This document shows positions 27,677-35,215 of a stretch of 64,000 bases of DNA, piece by piece. Source of the DNA: a bacterium (GTDB taxonomy: Bacteria > Pseudomonadota > Gammaproteobacteria > UBA6186 > Azoamicaceae); the NCBI GenBank assembly GCA_027364575.1, contig DAHXPC010000001.1:124001-188000 (forward strand), written 5' to 3'. Below the pieces are notes generated by a model that was given only the letters and a program-made list of their open reading frames with translations, did not search any database and was not told where the DNA came from. Numbering within the stretch: the stretch's first letter is position 1; every line of letters starts with the position of its first letter. The position numbers and the translations under genes are program-made.

Positions 27677-28510
27677 ATGCTTTTACTTAAAATCATTTTT
27701 TTTATTATTGTCATTGTTGCGTTTATCTATAGCTTACTCACCCACTTTATTTTAGTGTTTGAACTACGAACAGCGGCTGTCGAACAGCAAACACCTTTGC
27801 CTTTTTCATGGCCCCATATCTTAAAGAGCTTTGCGGCTGAATATCTTTGCACCATTTTTAATATTCTACTTTATCCCTTCCGCTATGGGACGTCTAAATG
27901 TCCCTCGGTAGAAAATACCGGTACGCTCACCCCTATCTTATTTGTACACGGCTATCTCCATAATCAAATCGCCTGGTTTTGGTTTATACGCCAATTGCAG
28001 AAAAAAATCGGTATACGCACTATTTATTCGGTTAACCTTACCCCTCCTTTTGCGGCGATTGCAGATCTTGCTAGCCTGTTGCAAAAGAAAATTGAGGACA
28101 TTAAAAGAGAAACAGGCGCAACACAGGTTATATTAATTGGCCATTCCATGGGAGGACTAGCCAGCGCCTATTTCACAGAATACCTTGCCAATCCGAATGA
28201 AGTCGCCACTGTGATTACCCTTGGCACCCCTTTTAAAGGAACCAAGCTTGCCGTGTTGGGATATGGTCAAAATGCAGCAGAAATGGTCCCGAATTCTCAC
28301 TTTTTAACAGAACTCACACATCGCATACAAAAATCAGCGGTGCCGTATTGCTCGGTGGCTAGCAAAATTGACAATATCGTTATTCCATGGCAGTCTGCAT
28401 TATTAGCGGGTGAAAAAAATAAAAATTTAGTCCTAGAAGATCATGGCCATTTACGATTATTGCTTTCACCGATTATTATTGAGCAGGTTGCACAATGGGT
28501 GAGCCCGTGA
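27677..28510 (+). CDS. Alpha/beta hydrolase, lipase-like, membrane-anchored
   Basis: A 277-residue protein with an N-terminal membrane helix (about 4-28) and an alpha/beta-hydrolase domain. It has an oxyanion-type HG (FVHGYLHN, 89-96), the nucleophile elbow GHSMGG (Ser157) and a C-terminal catalytic-His candidate in EDHGHLRLL. The layout resembles triacylglycerol lipase/PGAP1-like esterases. AACAGGTAAAT precedes the ATG. It is divergent from trpS and upstream of yciB. The substrate is unknown; it probably acts at the inner membrane with the domain facing the periplasm. Confidence 0.78.
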   Translation: MLLLKIIFFIIVIVAFIYSLLTHFILVFELRTAAVEQQTPLPFSWPHILKSFAAEYLCTIFNILLYPFRYGTSKCPSVENTGTLTPILFVHGYLHNQIAWFWFIRQLQKKIGIRTIYSVNLTPPFAAIADLASLLQKKIEDIKRETGATQVILIGHSMGGLASAYFTEYLANPNEVATVITLGTPFKGTKLAVLGYGQNAAEMVPNSHFLTELTHRIQKSAVPYCSVASKIDNIVIPWQSALLAGEKNKNLVLEDHGHLRLLLSPIIIEQVAQWVSP

Positions 28511-28543
28511 TCAACGCTATCCAACACTATTGCCTGAGGCGAA

Positions 28544-29104
28544 ATGATGAAGTTTTTATTTGAGCTCTTTCCCATAGCCCTTTTTTTCCTGGGATATAAG
28601 TTTGGGGATATTTACCTGGCTACCCTAATTGCAATCCTCGCCAGTATTATACAAGTTGCTTATTCGCGATACAGCACGGGCAAGTTCGAAAAGATCCCTT
28701 TAATCACATTAGCGACTATTGCTATTTTGGGCGGTGCAACTTTACTCTTTCGGAATGAATTGTTTATTAAGTGGAAACCAACAGCGCTGTATTGGGTGTT
28801 AGCCATCGCTTTTGTACTGAGTCACTTTATTGGCGAAAAACCGCTTATTCAGCGGGCAATTGATCAAAATATCCAATTACCGAATAAAATTTGGCACCAA
28901 TTAAATGTAAGCTGGGCGATCTTTTTTATCTTGATGGGTTTTGCTAACCTGTATGTTGTCTATCACTTTAGCACCGATATTTGGGTTAATTTTAAATTAT
29001 TTGGCACAATGGGATTAACATTTGTCTTTATTGTGTTGCAAGGTGTTTATATGTCCAAACATCAAATTATTATTGAAAGCGAGAAACCATATGGAACCCA
29101 TTAA
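28544..29104 (+). CDS. yciB: Inner-membrane septation protein YciB (IspZ)
   Basis: A 186-residue polytopic membrane protein with five or six hydrophobic segments and the family start MKFLFELFPIALFFLGYK. The later block WHQLNVSWAIFFILMGFANLYVVYHFSTDIWVNFK contains its signature. YciB affects cell envelope and septation. The start has GAGG upstream. It overlaps the following bolA-like gene by 14 bases, as in many relatives. Confidence 0.93.
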   Translation: MMKFLFELFPIALFFLGYKFGDIYLATLIAILASIIQVAYSRYSTGKFEKIPLITLATIAILGGATLLFRNELFIKWKPTALYWVLAIAFVLSHFIGEKPLIQRAIDQNIQLPNKIWHQLNVSWAIFFILMGFANLYVVYHFSTDIWVNFKLFGTMGLTFVFIVLQGVYMSKHQIIIESEKPYGTH

Positions 29105-29360
29105 CGATAGAGTCATAGCAATTCGCACTGCTTTACAAATTCTAACCCCGATTGATCTTAACATAGAAGATGAGAGTTATTTACACGCAGGACATGCGGG
29201 GGCCAGCAGTGGTGGTCATTTTGTCATTCATATTGTGAGCGATGCCTTTATCGGCAAAACAGCCGTAAAACGTCATCAAATGGTTTATGAAGCACTTGGC
29301 GAGTTGATGCAAACAGATATTCATGCAATTACCATCCATGTTAAAGCGCCGGCGGAATAA
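29091..29360 (+). CDS. BolA-family protein
   Basis: About 89 residues from the ATG at 29091 (MEPINDRVIAIRTAL). A class II KH-like BolA fold with AGHAGASSGGHFVIHIVSDAF and the conserved HQMVYEAL helix. BolA proteins pair with monothiol glutaredoxins in iron-sulfur handling or act as regulators. The longer open frame to 29022 runs through yciB and is not the start. Coupled to yciB by a 14-base overlap. Confidence 0.9.
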   Translation: MEPINDRVIAIRTALQILTPIDLNIEDESYLHAGHAGASSGGHFVIHIVSDAFIGKTAVKRHQMVYEALGELMQTDIHAITIHVKAPAE

Positions 29361-29390
29361 AATCCATTAGGAAGATTCGGATTTTCCTTT
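29359..29390 (+). terminator. Possible intrinsic terminator after bolA
   Basis: AAAATCC (29359-29365) can pair with GGATTTT (29079 is not involved; the arm is 29379-29385), followed by CCTTTTT. The stem overlaps the bolA stop codon and the 3' end of the convergent DUF1003 gene. It is a 7-bp stem, mostly A-T, so only moderately convincing. Confidence 0.35.
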
Positions 29391-29798
29391 TTCTAACAGT
29401 AACTGATGCATGCCGAGAATAATTTTATTTTGGGCTTCTAAGTGCCCAATGATAACCCTTATTTCTTCCTCTGATTTTACATTAATCAAATAGTCATTGT
29501 GCGCTTCAATCCGATCACGAGCGGCTTGCCTATTCTGGCTCATCATAATAATAGGCGCGGCATAGGCTGCCTGCAGGGACAAAATAAGATTTAATAATAT
29601 AAACGGATAGGGATCCCAATGTTTGAAATAAGCAATAATATTGAGAATACTCCAAATAACCAGCAAAATCGTTTGAATGACGATAAATCTCCAAGAACCC
29701 ATCACTCGAACTACACTGTCTGCCATACGATGCTCTGTCGATAAAGTTTCATTATCTAAATCATTTAAATTCGCAATACGTGTTCTGAAACAATTCAT
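29367..29798 (-). CDS. DUF1003 membrane protein
   Basis: About 143 residues with two membrane helices in the pattern typical of DUF1003: RVMGSWRFIVIQTILLVIWSI, then WDPYPFILLNLILSLQAAYAAPII, followed by SQNRQAARDRIEAHNDY. The function of the family is not established. I place the start at the ATG at 29798, which has GGAG ten bases upstream; an upstream TTG is unlikely. Convergent with yciB-bolA. Confidence 0.85.
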   Translation of the reverse strand: MNCFRTRIANLNDLDNETLSTEHRMADSVVRVMGSWRFIVIQTILLVIWSILNIIAYFKHWDPYPFILLNLILSLQAAYAAPIIMMSQNRQAARDRIEAHNDYLINVKSEEEIRVIIGHLEAQNKIILGMHQLLLEKGKSESS

Positions 29799-29815
29799 GC
29801 TAAACTCCAAAATAA

Positions 29816-30421
29816 TTAAATGGGGTGAGACATCCGATCAAAGACGGTTGCTAAATGACCATATCTTCTTAAGATGCGTTGTCTTCGATCTTCAGTGCTA
29901 TCTTTGGGTTCCGAACTAGGCTCTATGCCTAACCGTTCACTTTCCTTTTGCCGTTCGGGTGCTTCTCGACGCTTTTTGTTTTGTTGATAATACTGGCGAA
30001 CCCTTGAGGTTAAACTATCAATACTAAATGTTTTATGTAATTCCCGAATTAATTCTTTCACTTCTTCTTCAGTTAACTCTAAATAATGCGCAATATATTC
30101 AACAGAATCGGTGCATTCTAATAAGCATAAAAGATGCAATAAAATCTGGGGTTGATGATGTTCTGTTGTATTTTGTGAGCCCTTAATGAGTGCTTCAGTG
30201 TTTTTTAAATTTAAATAATGAATGAGCTCCAGACGAAATATTTTATCCAAAATAGATTCTAGGTGTTTAAAGCGTTCTTCCAATGCAGATTCTTTAGGCA
30301 TATCTAAAATAGAGAGCAAATTTTTAAGCTTGGCGTCAAAAGCATGGGTTGCGTGATGGTATAGAGCCAGAGAATCAAATTCAGCCTTGGATGGGGGTTC
30401 AGAGGGACGCTTACTCGTCAT
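29816..30421 (-). CDS. Hypothetical protein, helical, charged C-terminus
   Basis: A 201-residue soluble protein I do not recognise. Predicted mostly helical: a central block (LQILLHLLCLLECTDSVEYI-like, then LELTEEEVKELIRELHKTF) suggests a helix-turn-helix-like or helical bundle fold. The tail after residue 150 is strongly charged (KKRREAPERQKESERLG and more). It lies 17 bases before the DUF1003 start, so they may be co-transcribed. No signal or membrane segment. Confidence 0.6.
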   Translation of the reverse strand: MTSKRPSEPPSKAEFDSLALYHHATHAFDAKLKNLLSILDMPKESALEERFKHLESILDKIFRLELIHYLNLKNTEALIKGSQNTTEHHQPQILLHLLCLLECTDSVEYIAHYLELTEEEVKELIRELHKTFSIDSLTSRVRQYYQQNKKRREAPERQKESERLGIEPSSEPKDSTEDRRQRILRRYGHLATVFDRMSHPI

Positions 30422-30643
30422 TCGATTGTCATGCTCCCTTCAATTTAAGTTAATCCCCAGTTTCACAGAGCCAATTATATCACGTACAGTATAGGCTTTT
30501 CGATACTTTTACGCCACAATCTAAAAACTGTCGGCTATACAAGGAACAATTTTACACCTCGAGCATGGCTGTTTAAATAGAAGCTTCTCAGTTAAAACAA
30601 GAATTATTATTTATTAAATATCAAATTTTCCGGTTTGAACTCA

Positions 30644-31852
30644 TTAAAATAAATTTTTAACATACTGAATGCCGTCTTTATCCAATTTTGCCATACGATC
30701 GACTTGTCGCTCATCCTTATCTTCAAAGCCAGGGGCCTCATTTTTAAATAACTCATAACAGTTATTGGCGTGATCGGCTTCTAATACTGTCCTTTTATCA
30801 TCAAGTTCTATTAAAAATTCACCATGGTGAAGTGCTCGCTCAAGATGTCGTTCTGCTCTTTTGGTATCCTGCATTTTTGAGGCTTTTAAGGCCGCCTGAA
30901 GCTTATAAAAAGGAGTTAGGTATTCAAATTCATTTAATAGATGATCGTATGTTTTAAAAATATGAGGATGCGCTTTTGTTTGTAAATCACCCGTTTCGAA
31001 CCTTGCTCTTGCTTGCTTTAAATTTTCTAGTAAAACGTTTACTGTTTGGTTAGAGGCAAGTGGATCATACAAAGGTGCCTTAGGTGTGCTTAAAACATGA
31101 GAGTCAAAATTGCTTAGAAGGCTTAATCCCTTTTTAGAAGGCGATAAGCTTCTATTGAAGCTCCAAGAAACATTATAGGTTTTTGTAACTTTATAATCAT
31201 ACACTTCAGAGAAAAAAACCCCCGCTGGAACAAACGTGCCATCAACCGTTTTTTTTAGTACATTTGCATAATAGGGGAATTGTAGATAACCGCCTTTAGC
31301 CTTTCTAATTTTTCTAGATAATGGATTACGTATATATAAACCCCAATAACTTTTGGGGGGCTCGGGTATATAATTGCGCCTGTCAAAGGTCGAATAGCTC
31401 GCCTTAGGCCCAACTTCTAAAGTATCGGCGTGATCAATACAATGTCCAGGCATATGATACTTTGTTTTGCCTACAGCTTCATAATCAAAGCCTCGAACAA
31501 CATAATCTCGTCTCGGCAGCATGGGGTAGCTTCTGGCTTCCGGGTCAAAAGTCTTGGTTCGCGTATGTGCAAAACTTTGAACATTAACCCCATTAATAAG
31601 AGTTAAAAAATTAACCTTACCATTATGAGGGCCATATAATACAACTTGAAGTTCTTGATCTTTAGCATCTCGATGCTTTTGGAGGATATAGTAACCATTA
31701 TTGTAGAACCGCCTATATTCAAACGGCGCTAAAGGAAACAAAACAGGGTTTAGAGTCCTAAAAAATTCTAAAGCTTCAGTAGAACCCTGAATATTAACAT
31801 TGGCGTCCACATATAAACCATCTACGTATTGTCTATCAGGTGTATACGGCAT
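30644..31852 (-). CDS. Unknown 402-residue protein with nuclease-like GH..DH motif
   Basis: A soluble 402-residue protein. A central segment has GHCIDHAD (His137, Asp140, His141), then a stretch ending RRNYIPEPP (Asn160) and a W. H-[ID]-D-H followed by an N-x-x-P is reminiscent of the beta-beta-alpha-metal DNA/RNA non-specific endonucleases (GH... and an N-P). The N-terminal 100 residues are strand-rich and the C-terminal 130 mostly helical. If right it would be a nuclease effector or toxin; no immunity gene is obvious. The call is a motif-level inference. Confidence 0.5.
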   Translation of the reverse strand: MPYTPDRQYVDGLYVDANVNIQGSTEALEFFRTLNPVLFPLAPFEYRRFYNNGYYILQKHRDAKDQELQVVLYGPHNGKVNFLTLINGVNVQSFAHTRTKTFDPEARSYPMLPRRDYVVRGFDYEAVGKTKYHMPGHCIDHADTLEVGPKASYSTFDRRNYIPEPPKSYWGLYIRNPLSRKIRKAKGGYLQFPYYANVLKKTVDGTFVPAGVFFSEVYDYKVTKTYNVSWSFNRSLSPSKKGLSLLSNFDSHVLSTPKAPLYDPLASNQTVNVLLENLKQARARFETGDLQTKAHPHIFKTYDHLLNEFEYLTPFYKLQAALKASKMQDTKRAERHLERALHHGEFLIELDDKRTVLEADHANNCYELFKNEAPGFEDKDERQVDRMAKLDKDGIQYVKNLF

Positions 31853-31984
31853 TTTATTCCCCCTGAATATAACCCTCTATATTCAAAAAATACCCTACTA
31901 ATATGCAAATTTTTTATGAGTAAATTATTGCATAATTACCGAATGATGAAAAGTTGTGTTTATATATAGATCAAAAAACAGCGA

Positions 31985-32212
31985 GGTCAAGACTGGATTT
32001 TGGCTAACAGCGTTTTAATATTGTTGATAGCTTGCAATAAATTCTTATTTTCTTTCATGTCTGATAAAATATGATGATAGATTTTTGAGGTAGCATGCAA
32101 GCATTCTGTAAAAGATAGATGATTAAATCCGATTTTTATCTTAGAATAAGAGCATGTTTTTGGTAAAAGATAAACAAAAGAGATTAGATAACGCCAAAAT
32201 TCAGACTTGACC
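31985..32212. mobile_element. MITE copy 1
   Basis: A 228-bp element with imperfect 20-bp terminal inverted repeats: the left end (31985-32004) starts GGTCAAGACTG and the right end (32193-32212) is the near-complement ending CAGACTTGACC; 18 of 20 positions pair. It shares long identical stretches with copy 2 (34923-35164). There is no coding capacity. It ends 57 bases before the 175-aa gene and may supply its promoter. Clear target-site duplications are not visible. Confidence 0.75.
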
Positions 32213-32268
32213 CTGAGGAACCCAAAAAGGGTCTATTCCTTCCATCAAAGCCATAAAAATGAGGTTTT

Positions 32269-32796
32269 ATGTCATCAATGATTGCTCCTGTTATAAAAAT
32301 AACAATATATGTTTACGGAAAAGAGTTAGGGGATCGTAAGGAATCGTTTACAAAAGAAGGCGTGGTTAAATTATCAAAAATTGCTCATTGGGCGGTTTTT
32401 GACGAAAAGAATGGCCTTATTTGGCAAACGGGTGGCTGTAGCGAACTTAGACAATCAGAACAAGGGAACACACATACTGAATATGGCTTCAAACATAAAC
32501 TGATTGATTTAGAGCTTACGGGCACCCGTAAAGACATAGAAAGTGATACAAAAATTTGGAATCTATACGATAAAATCAATAATAGTCCAAATAACCCTTG
32601 CGGCACTTATGTTGCCTGGTTAATGTTTAAGCAGAACCAGGAATTCCATAACTACGTAAGCCAAAAAAATAACCAGGCTCTTTACGACAACCTAACCAAC
32701 AAAAAAGACATAGACAGTGGCTTCAGCAAAGCAATCATGAAAAGTTTATATGGTTTACTTTATTTATGGCTCAATTCTAAAGGTCTTTTAAAATAA
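32269..32796 (+). CDS. Possible permuted papain-like (NlpC/P60-LRAT-type) protein
   Basis: A 175-residue soluble protein. Residues 37-52 (SKIAHWAVFDEKNGLI, His40) precede a Cys in NNPCGTYVAWLM (Cys111). A His early in a strand and a Cys later at a helix start match the order of circularly permuted papain-like peptidases/acyltransferases (LRAT, YiiX). GAGG precedes the ATG. It is flanked upstream by MITE copy 1 and followed by a convergent LRR gene next to the T6SS cluster, so an effector is plausible. The function is inferred from two short motifs only. Confidence 0.5.
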   Translation: MSSMIAPVIKITIYVYGKELGDRKESFTKEGVVKLSKIAHWAVFDEKNGLIWQTGGCSELRQSEQGNTHTEYGFKHKLIDLELTGTRKDIESDTKIWNLYDKINNSPNNPCGTYVAWLMFKQNQEFHNYVSQKNNQALYDNLTNKKDIDSGFSKAIMKSLYGLLYLWLNSKGLLK

Positions 32797-32831
32797 TAAA
32801 CCACCAAAACACCTTAACCTGATTTAGGAAA

Positions 32832-34283
32832 TTAATGCGAAGAAGAATGTATACATAAAGTGTCAGGCTTTGCATACTCAAGCAACAATTTAAATGGGGC
32901 AGCTGCTTGGCTATCATAGCTTTTCATATTCCATTTTGAAAATGATAAAGCAAAAAGTGCGGGAGGGTTATTACTTTGCTCAGCTTGGTTATCCGATTCA
33001 TTAGAGAGATCTTTCATTACACCCACTAGCTTCTCCTCAAGGCTTAAAAATCTCTGGGCATTTAATTCCATTTGCAACCTCATTATTTGAGTATTATCCA
33101 GCCTTAAATCAGGAGCTTCTACTATATTTAAATTTAAATTATGAGCCAATTCCTGTACATATTCCTCACCTTTCATAGCATTAAAACTCAAATTTAATTT
33201 TATTAGAAACGGGAACCTTTTTAGACATTTTGCACCTTCAATATCAATTTTATTAAAACTAAGATTTAAATCCGTTATAGATGTGTTGGTAGATAAATAT
33301 TCTACCCCTTCTGTCATAATCCCATTATTTCTAGCGCATAACACCTCTAAATTTTTGCTGGCAGCTAATATTTTTAAACCAGCATTGCCAATTTGACATG
33401 CATCGATGTATAGTTCGGTTAAAAAACTATTGCAAGCAATCATGCTCAATACGTTTGTATCAAGCTCATAGCCACTAATGTCCAGACTTTTAATGTGCTG
33501 ATTAGTCACATACAAAATAATTATGTTAGCACTCATTCTATTCTTTGCAATATTTATGCTGGTTAGCGTCCGGTTTTCTACTAACGCTTTCCCGCCTTTG
33601 TCAGCTATTTTATTATTCTTAATGTTTAAATTTGACAAGCGATTATTAGCAGCAAGGTATTCAGCGCCAGCATCAGTAATAAAATTGTCCGATACATCTA
33701 ATGAAACAATGGAGCAGCTGGATGCTAAAACACGTGCCTTTTCATCGTCAATTCCACTCTCCTGAACACTGAGAGACCATAAATTCTTATTGGCTACTAA
33801 TGCTTCAATTCCTTTCATAGTGAACTTATTTTCACCCACGGTTAAAAACTGTATGGTGCTGTTACTTGCTAATGACGTTATTCCTTCGTCATCAATTTCA
33901 TTGTCACTCACATCTACATCTACGAGCGTTGTATTATCGGCTAACAATCTTGTTGCTTTGCTTGTAATTTGATTGCCACTAATGTGTAATTTAGTAACTT
34001 TTGTATTTGATATTATCGCTTCTAACCCAGCATCACTAATTTTGTTATCGTTTACAATTAAATGGGTAATTTTTGGGTTAACATTTAAAAATGGAATGAT
34101 AAAATTTGTAACTTCACTGTCTCTAAGTTCACAATGCGTTAATTTTAAGGATTTACTGATCAATGCTTTTTGGAATGCTACATCAAAGCCACTTGGCATG
34201 TTAGATTTTGCGTTATAGTCTGATTGAAACATAGTGGTAAAGCTCCCAATATTTTCAGGCGCTTGCTTTATTGGCAAAAGCAC
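32832..34283 (-). CDS. GALA-type leucine-rich-repeat protein
   Basis: A 483-residue protein built from about 12-13 consecutive repeats of exactly 24 residues (for example SIVSLDVSDNFITDAGAEYL plus AANN, and KITHLIVNDNKISDAGLEAI plus ISNT). The consensus is x-L-x-x-L-x-[VI]-x-x-N-x-I-x-D-x-G-[AI]-x-x-LA-x-N-x. A 24-residue GA..LA repeat is the type found in Ralstonia GALA effectors; no F-box is visible here. About 100 C-terminal residues are non-repetitive. The start is GTG (34283) with AAGGG upstream. LRR proteins of this kind usually act inside host cells; export is an inference. Confidence 0.82.
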   Translation of the reverse strand: MLLPIKQAPENIGSFTTMFQSDYNAKSNMPSGFDVAFQKALISKSLKLTHCELRDSEVTNFIIPFLNVNPKITHLIVNDNKISDAGLEAIISNTKVTKLHISGNQITSKATRLLADNTTLVDVDVSDNEIDDEGITSLASNSTIQFLTVGENKFTMKGIEALVANKNLWSLSVQESGIDDEKARVLASSCSIVSLDVSDNFITDAGAEYLAANNRLSNLNIKNNKIADKGGKALVENRTLTSINIAKNRMSANIIILYVTNQHIKSLDISGYELDTNVLSMIACNSFLTELYIDACQIGNAGLKILAASKNLEVLCARNNGIMTEGVEYLSTNTSITDLNLSFNKIDIEGAKCLKRFPFLIKLNLSFNAMKGEEYVQELAHNLNLNIVEAPDLRLDNTQIMRLQMELNAQRFLSLEEKLVGVMKDLSNESDNQAEQSNNPPALFALSFSKWNMKSYDSQAAAPFKLLLEYAKPDTLCIHSSSH

Positions 34284-34507
34284 GGCCCTTACGTTGTTAG
34301 CTAATAGTATATAATGTACTAAAGTAAAGCAGCAAGCTTTTGTTTACAAGTTTTTCGCTCCTCAATAACGATAAGGTTTATTGAGCCCCCCTGAAGCCAT
34401 CACTTTGCTAAAGAACCATAAATATTCTTTCAATTCATTTTATCAATAATCTCCCTGAACCAATCAGTGCTCATTGTATATCTAATCTTCTGATTAGGTA
34501 TCTTATG
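34284..34507. other. Non-coding gap
   Basis: This stretch holds the presumed promoter of the LRR gene (minus strand; a TATACT with a TTGCTG about 18 bp upstream) and otherwise no frame I can support. Together with the remnant to its right it separates the LRR gene from MITE copy 2. Confidence 0.35.
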
Positions 34508-34885
34508 TTAAGCTTTAAATGCCTGGTGGGCTTCTTTTGTGCTTACTACCCTTAAAGATCCAAGTTCATCATGTTTCTTATATTTAGCCGAATGGGATCC
34601 CTCCTTGTGAGAATTATTATCAAAGGTAGGTATAGCAGAAAATTTTTTTCAAATTGCGTCTAGCGCATTAGAGCTATGCATTCTCATATAAAGCGCCCCA
34701 TATTTTGATTTCCCAGACTCAAACGGAATCGTCCCATAACCGCTAATTGTCGCTACAACGTCAATATGACCTTCATATTGATAATCTAAAGCAATCGTTC
34801 TGTTTTGTAAATCAATGGCAAGCCCAGTTTCCTCTTCAAATTGGGTTATTCCAGCGGCAATTATCTTATCCCAGTCTTGCTGCAT
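34508..34885 (-). pseudogene. Gene remnant with in-frame stop (nuclease-like fold?)
   Basis: An open frame of 78 residues starts at 34885 (MQQDWDKIIAAGITQFEEET) and ends in a TGA near 34649. Reading through the TGA in the same frame gives a further 46 or so residues (starting KKFSAIPTFDNN, ending EAHQAFKA) before a TAA at 34508. The first part has a G-x-x-D-x-x-A followed by a GKSK-like block, resembling PD-(D/E)XK nuclease segments. The remnant lies just beside MITE copy 2. I treat it as a decayed gene; identity is uncertain. Confidence 0.35.
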
Positions 34886-34922
34886 TCGAATCTACCATAG
34901 TTGAACCACTTGAAAGTAGAGC

Positions 34923-35164
34923 GATCAAGTTTGGGTTTTGGCCAACAGCGTTTTAATATTGTTGATATTTGGCAATAAATTCTTATTTTCTTTCATATCT
35001 GACAAAAGACAATGAGGTTTTAGATGAAAGGTATATTGAGGTAAAATGCGAGCATCCTGTAAAAGATAGATGATTAAATCCGATTTTTATCTTAGAATAG
35101 GGGCAGGTTTTTGGCAAAAAGGTAAACAAAAGAGATTAGATAACGCCAAAACCCAGACTTGACC
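34923..35164. mobile_element. MITE copy 2
   Basis: A 242-bp element that pairs with copy 1: left end 34923-34942 (GATCAAGTTTGGG...) and right end 35145-35164 (...CAGACTTGACC) are inverted repeats, and long interior stretches match copy 1, with an extra segment of about 14 bases in the middle. It lies 51 bases past the tssM stop. The two copies in the same orientation bracket the block 32213-34922. Confidence 0.75.
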
Positions 35165-35215
35165 CCGTAACCGTAAGGTTTTCGATGGTATAGGTAGTGC
35201 CAATAAATTCGGAAA
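35165..35215. other. Short gap between MITE copy 2 and tssM
   Basis: 51 bases after the MITE and before the tssM stop. It holds a short AACC/GGTT dyad (near 35170-35181). No terminator I would defend. Confidence 0.3.

Noticed and set aside
31985..32212. Integron attC site
   Set aside because: The terminal repeats lack the GTTRRRY/RYYYAAC core sites and no integrase is present; a MITE explains the inverted ends and second copy better.
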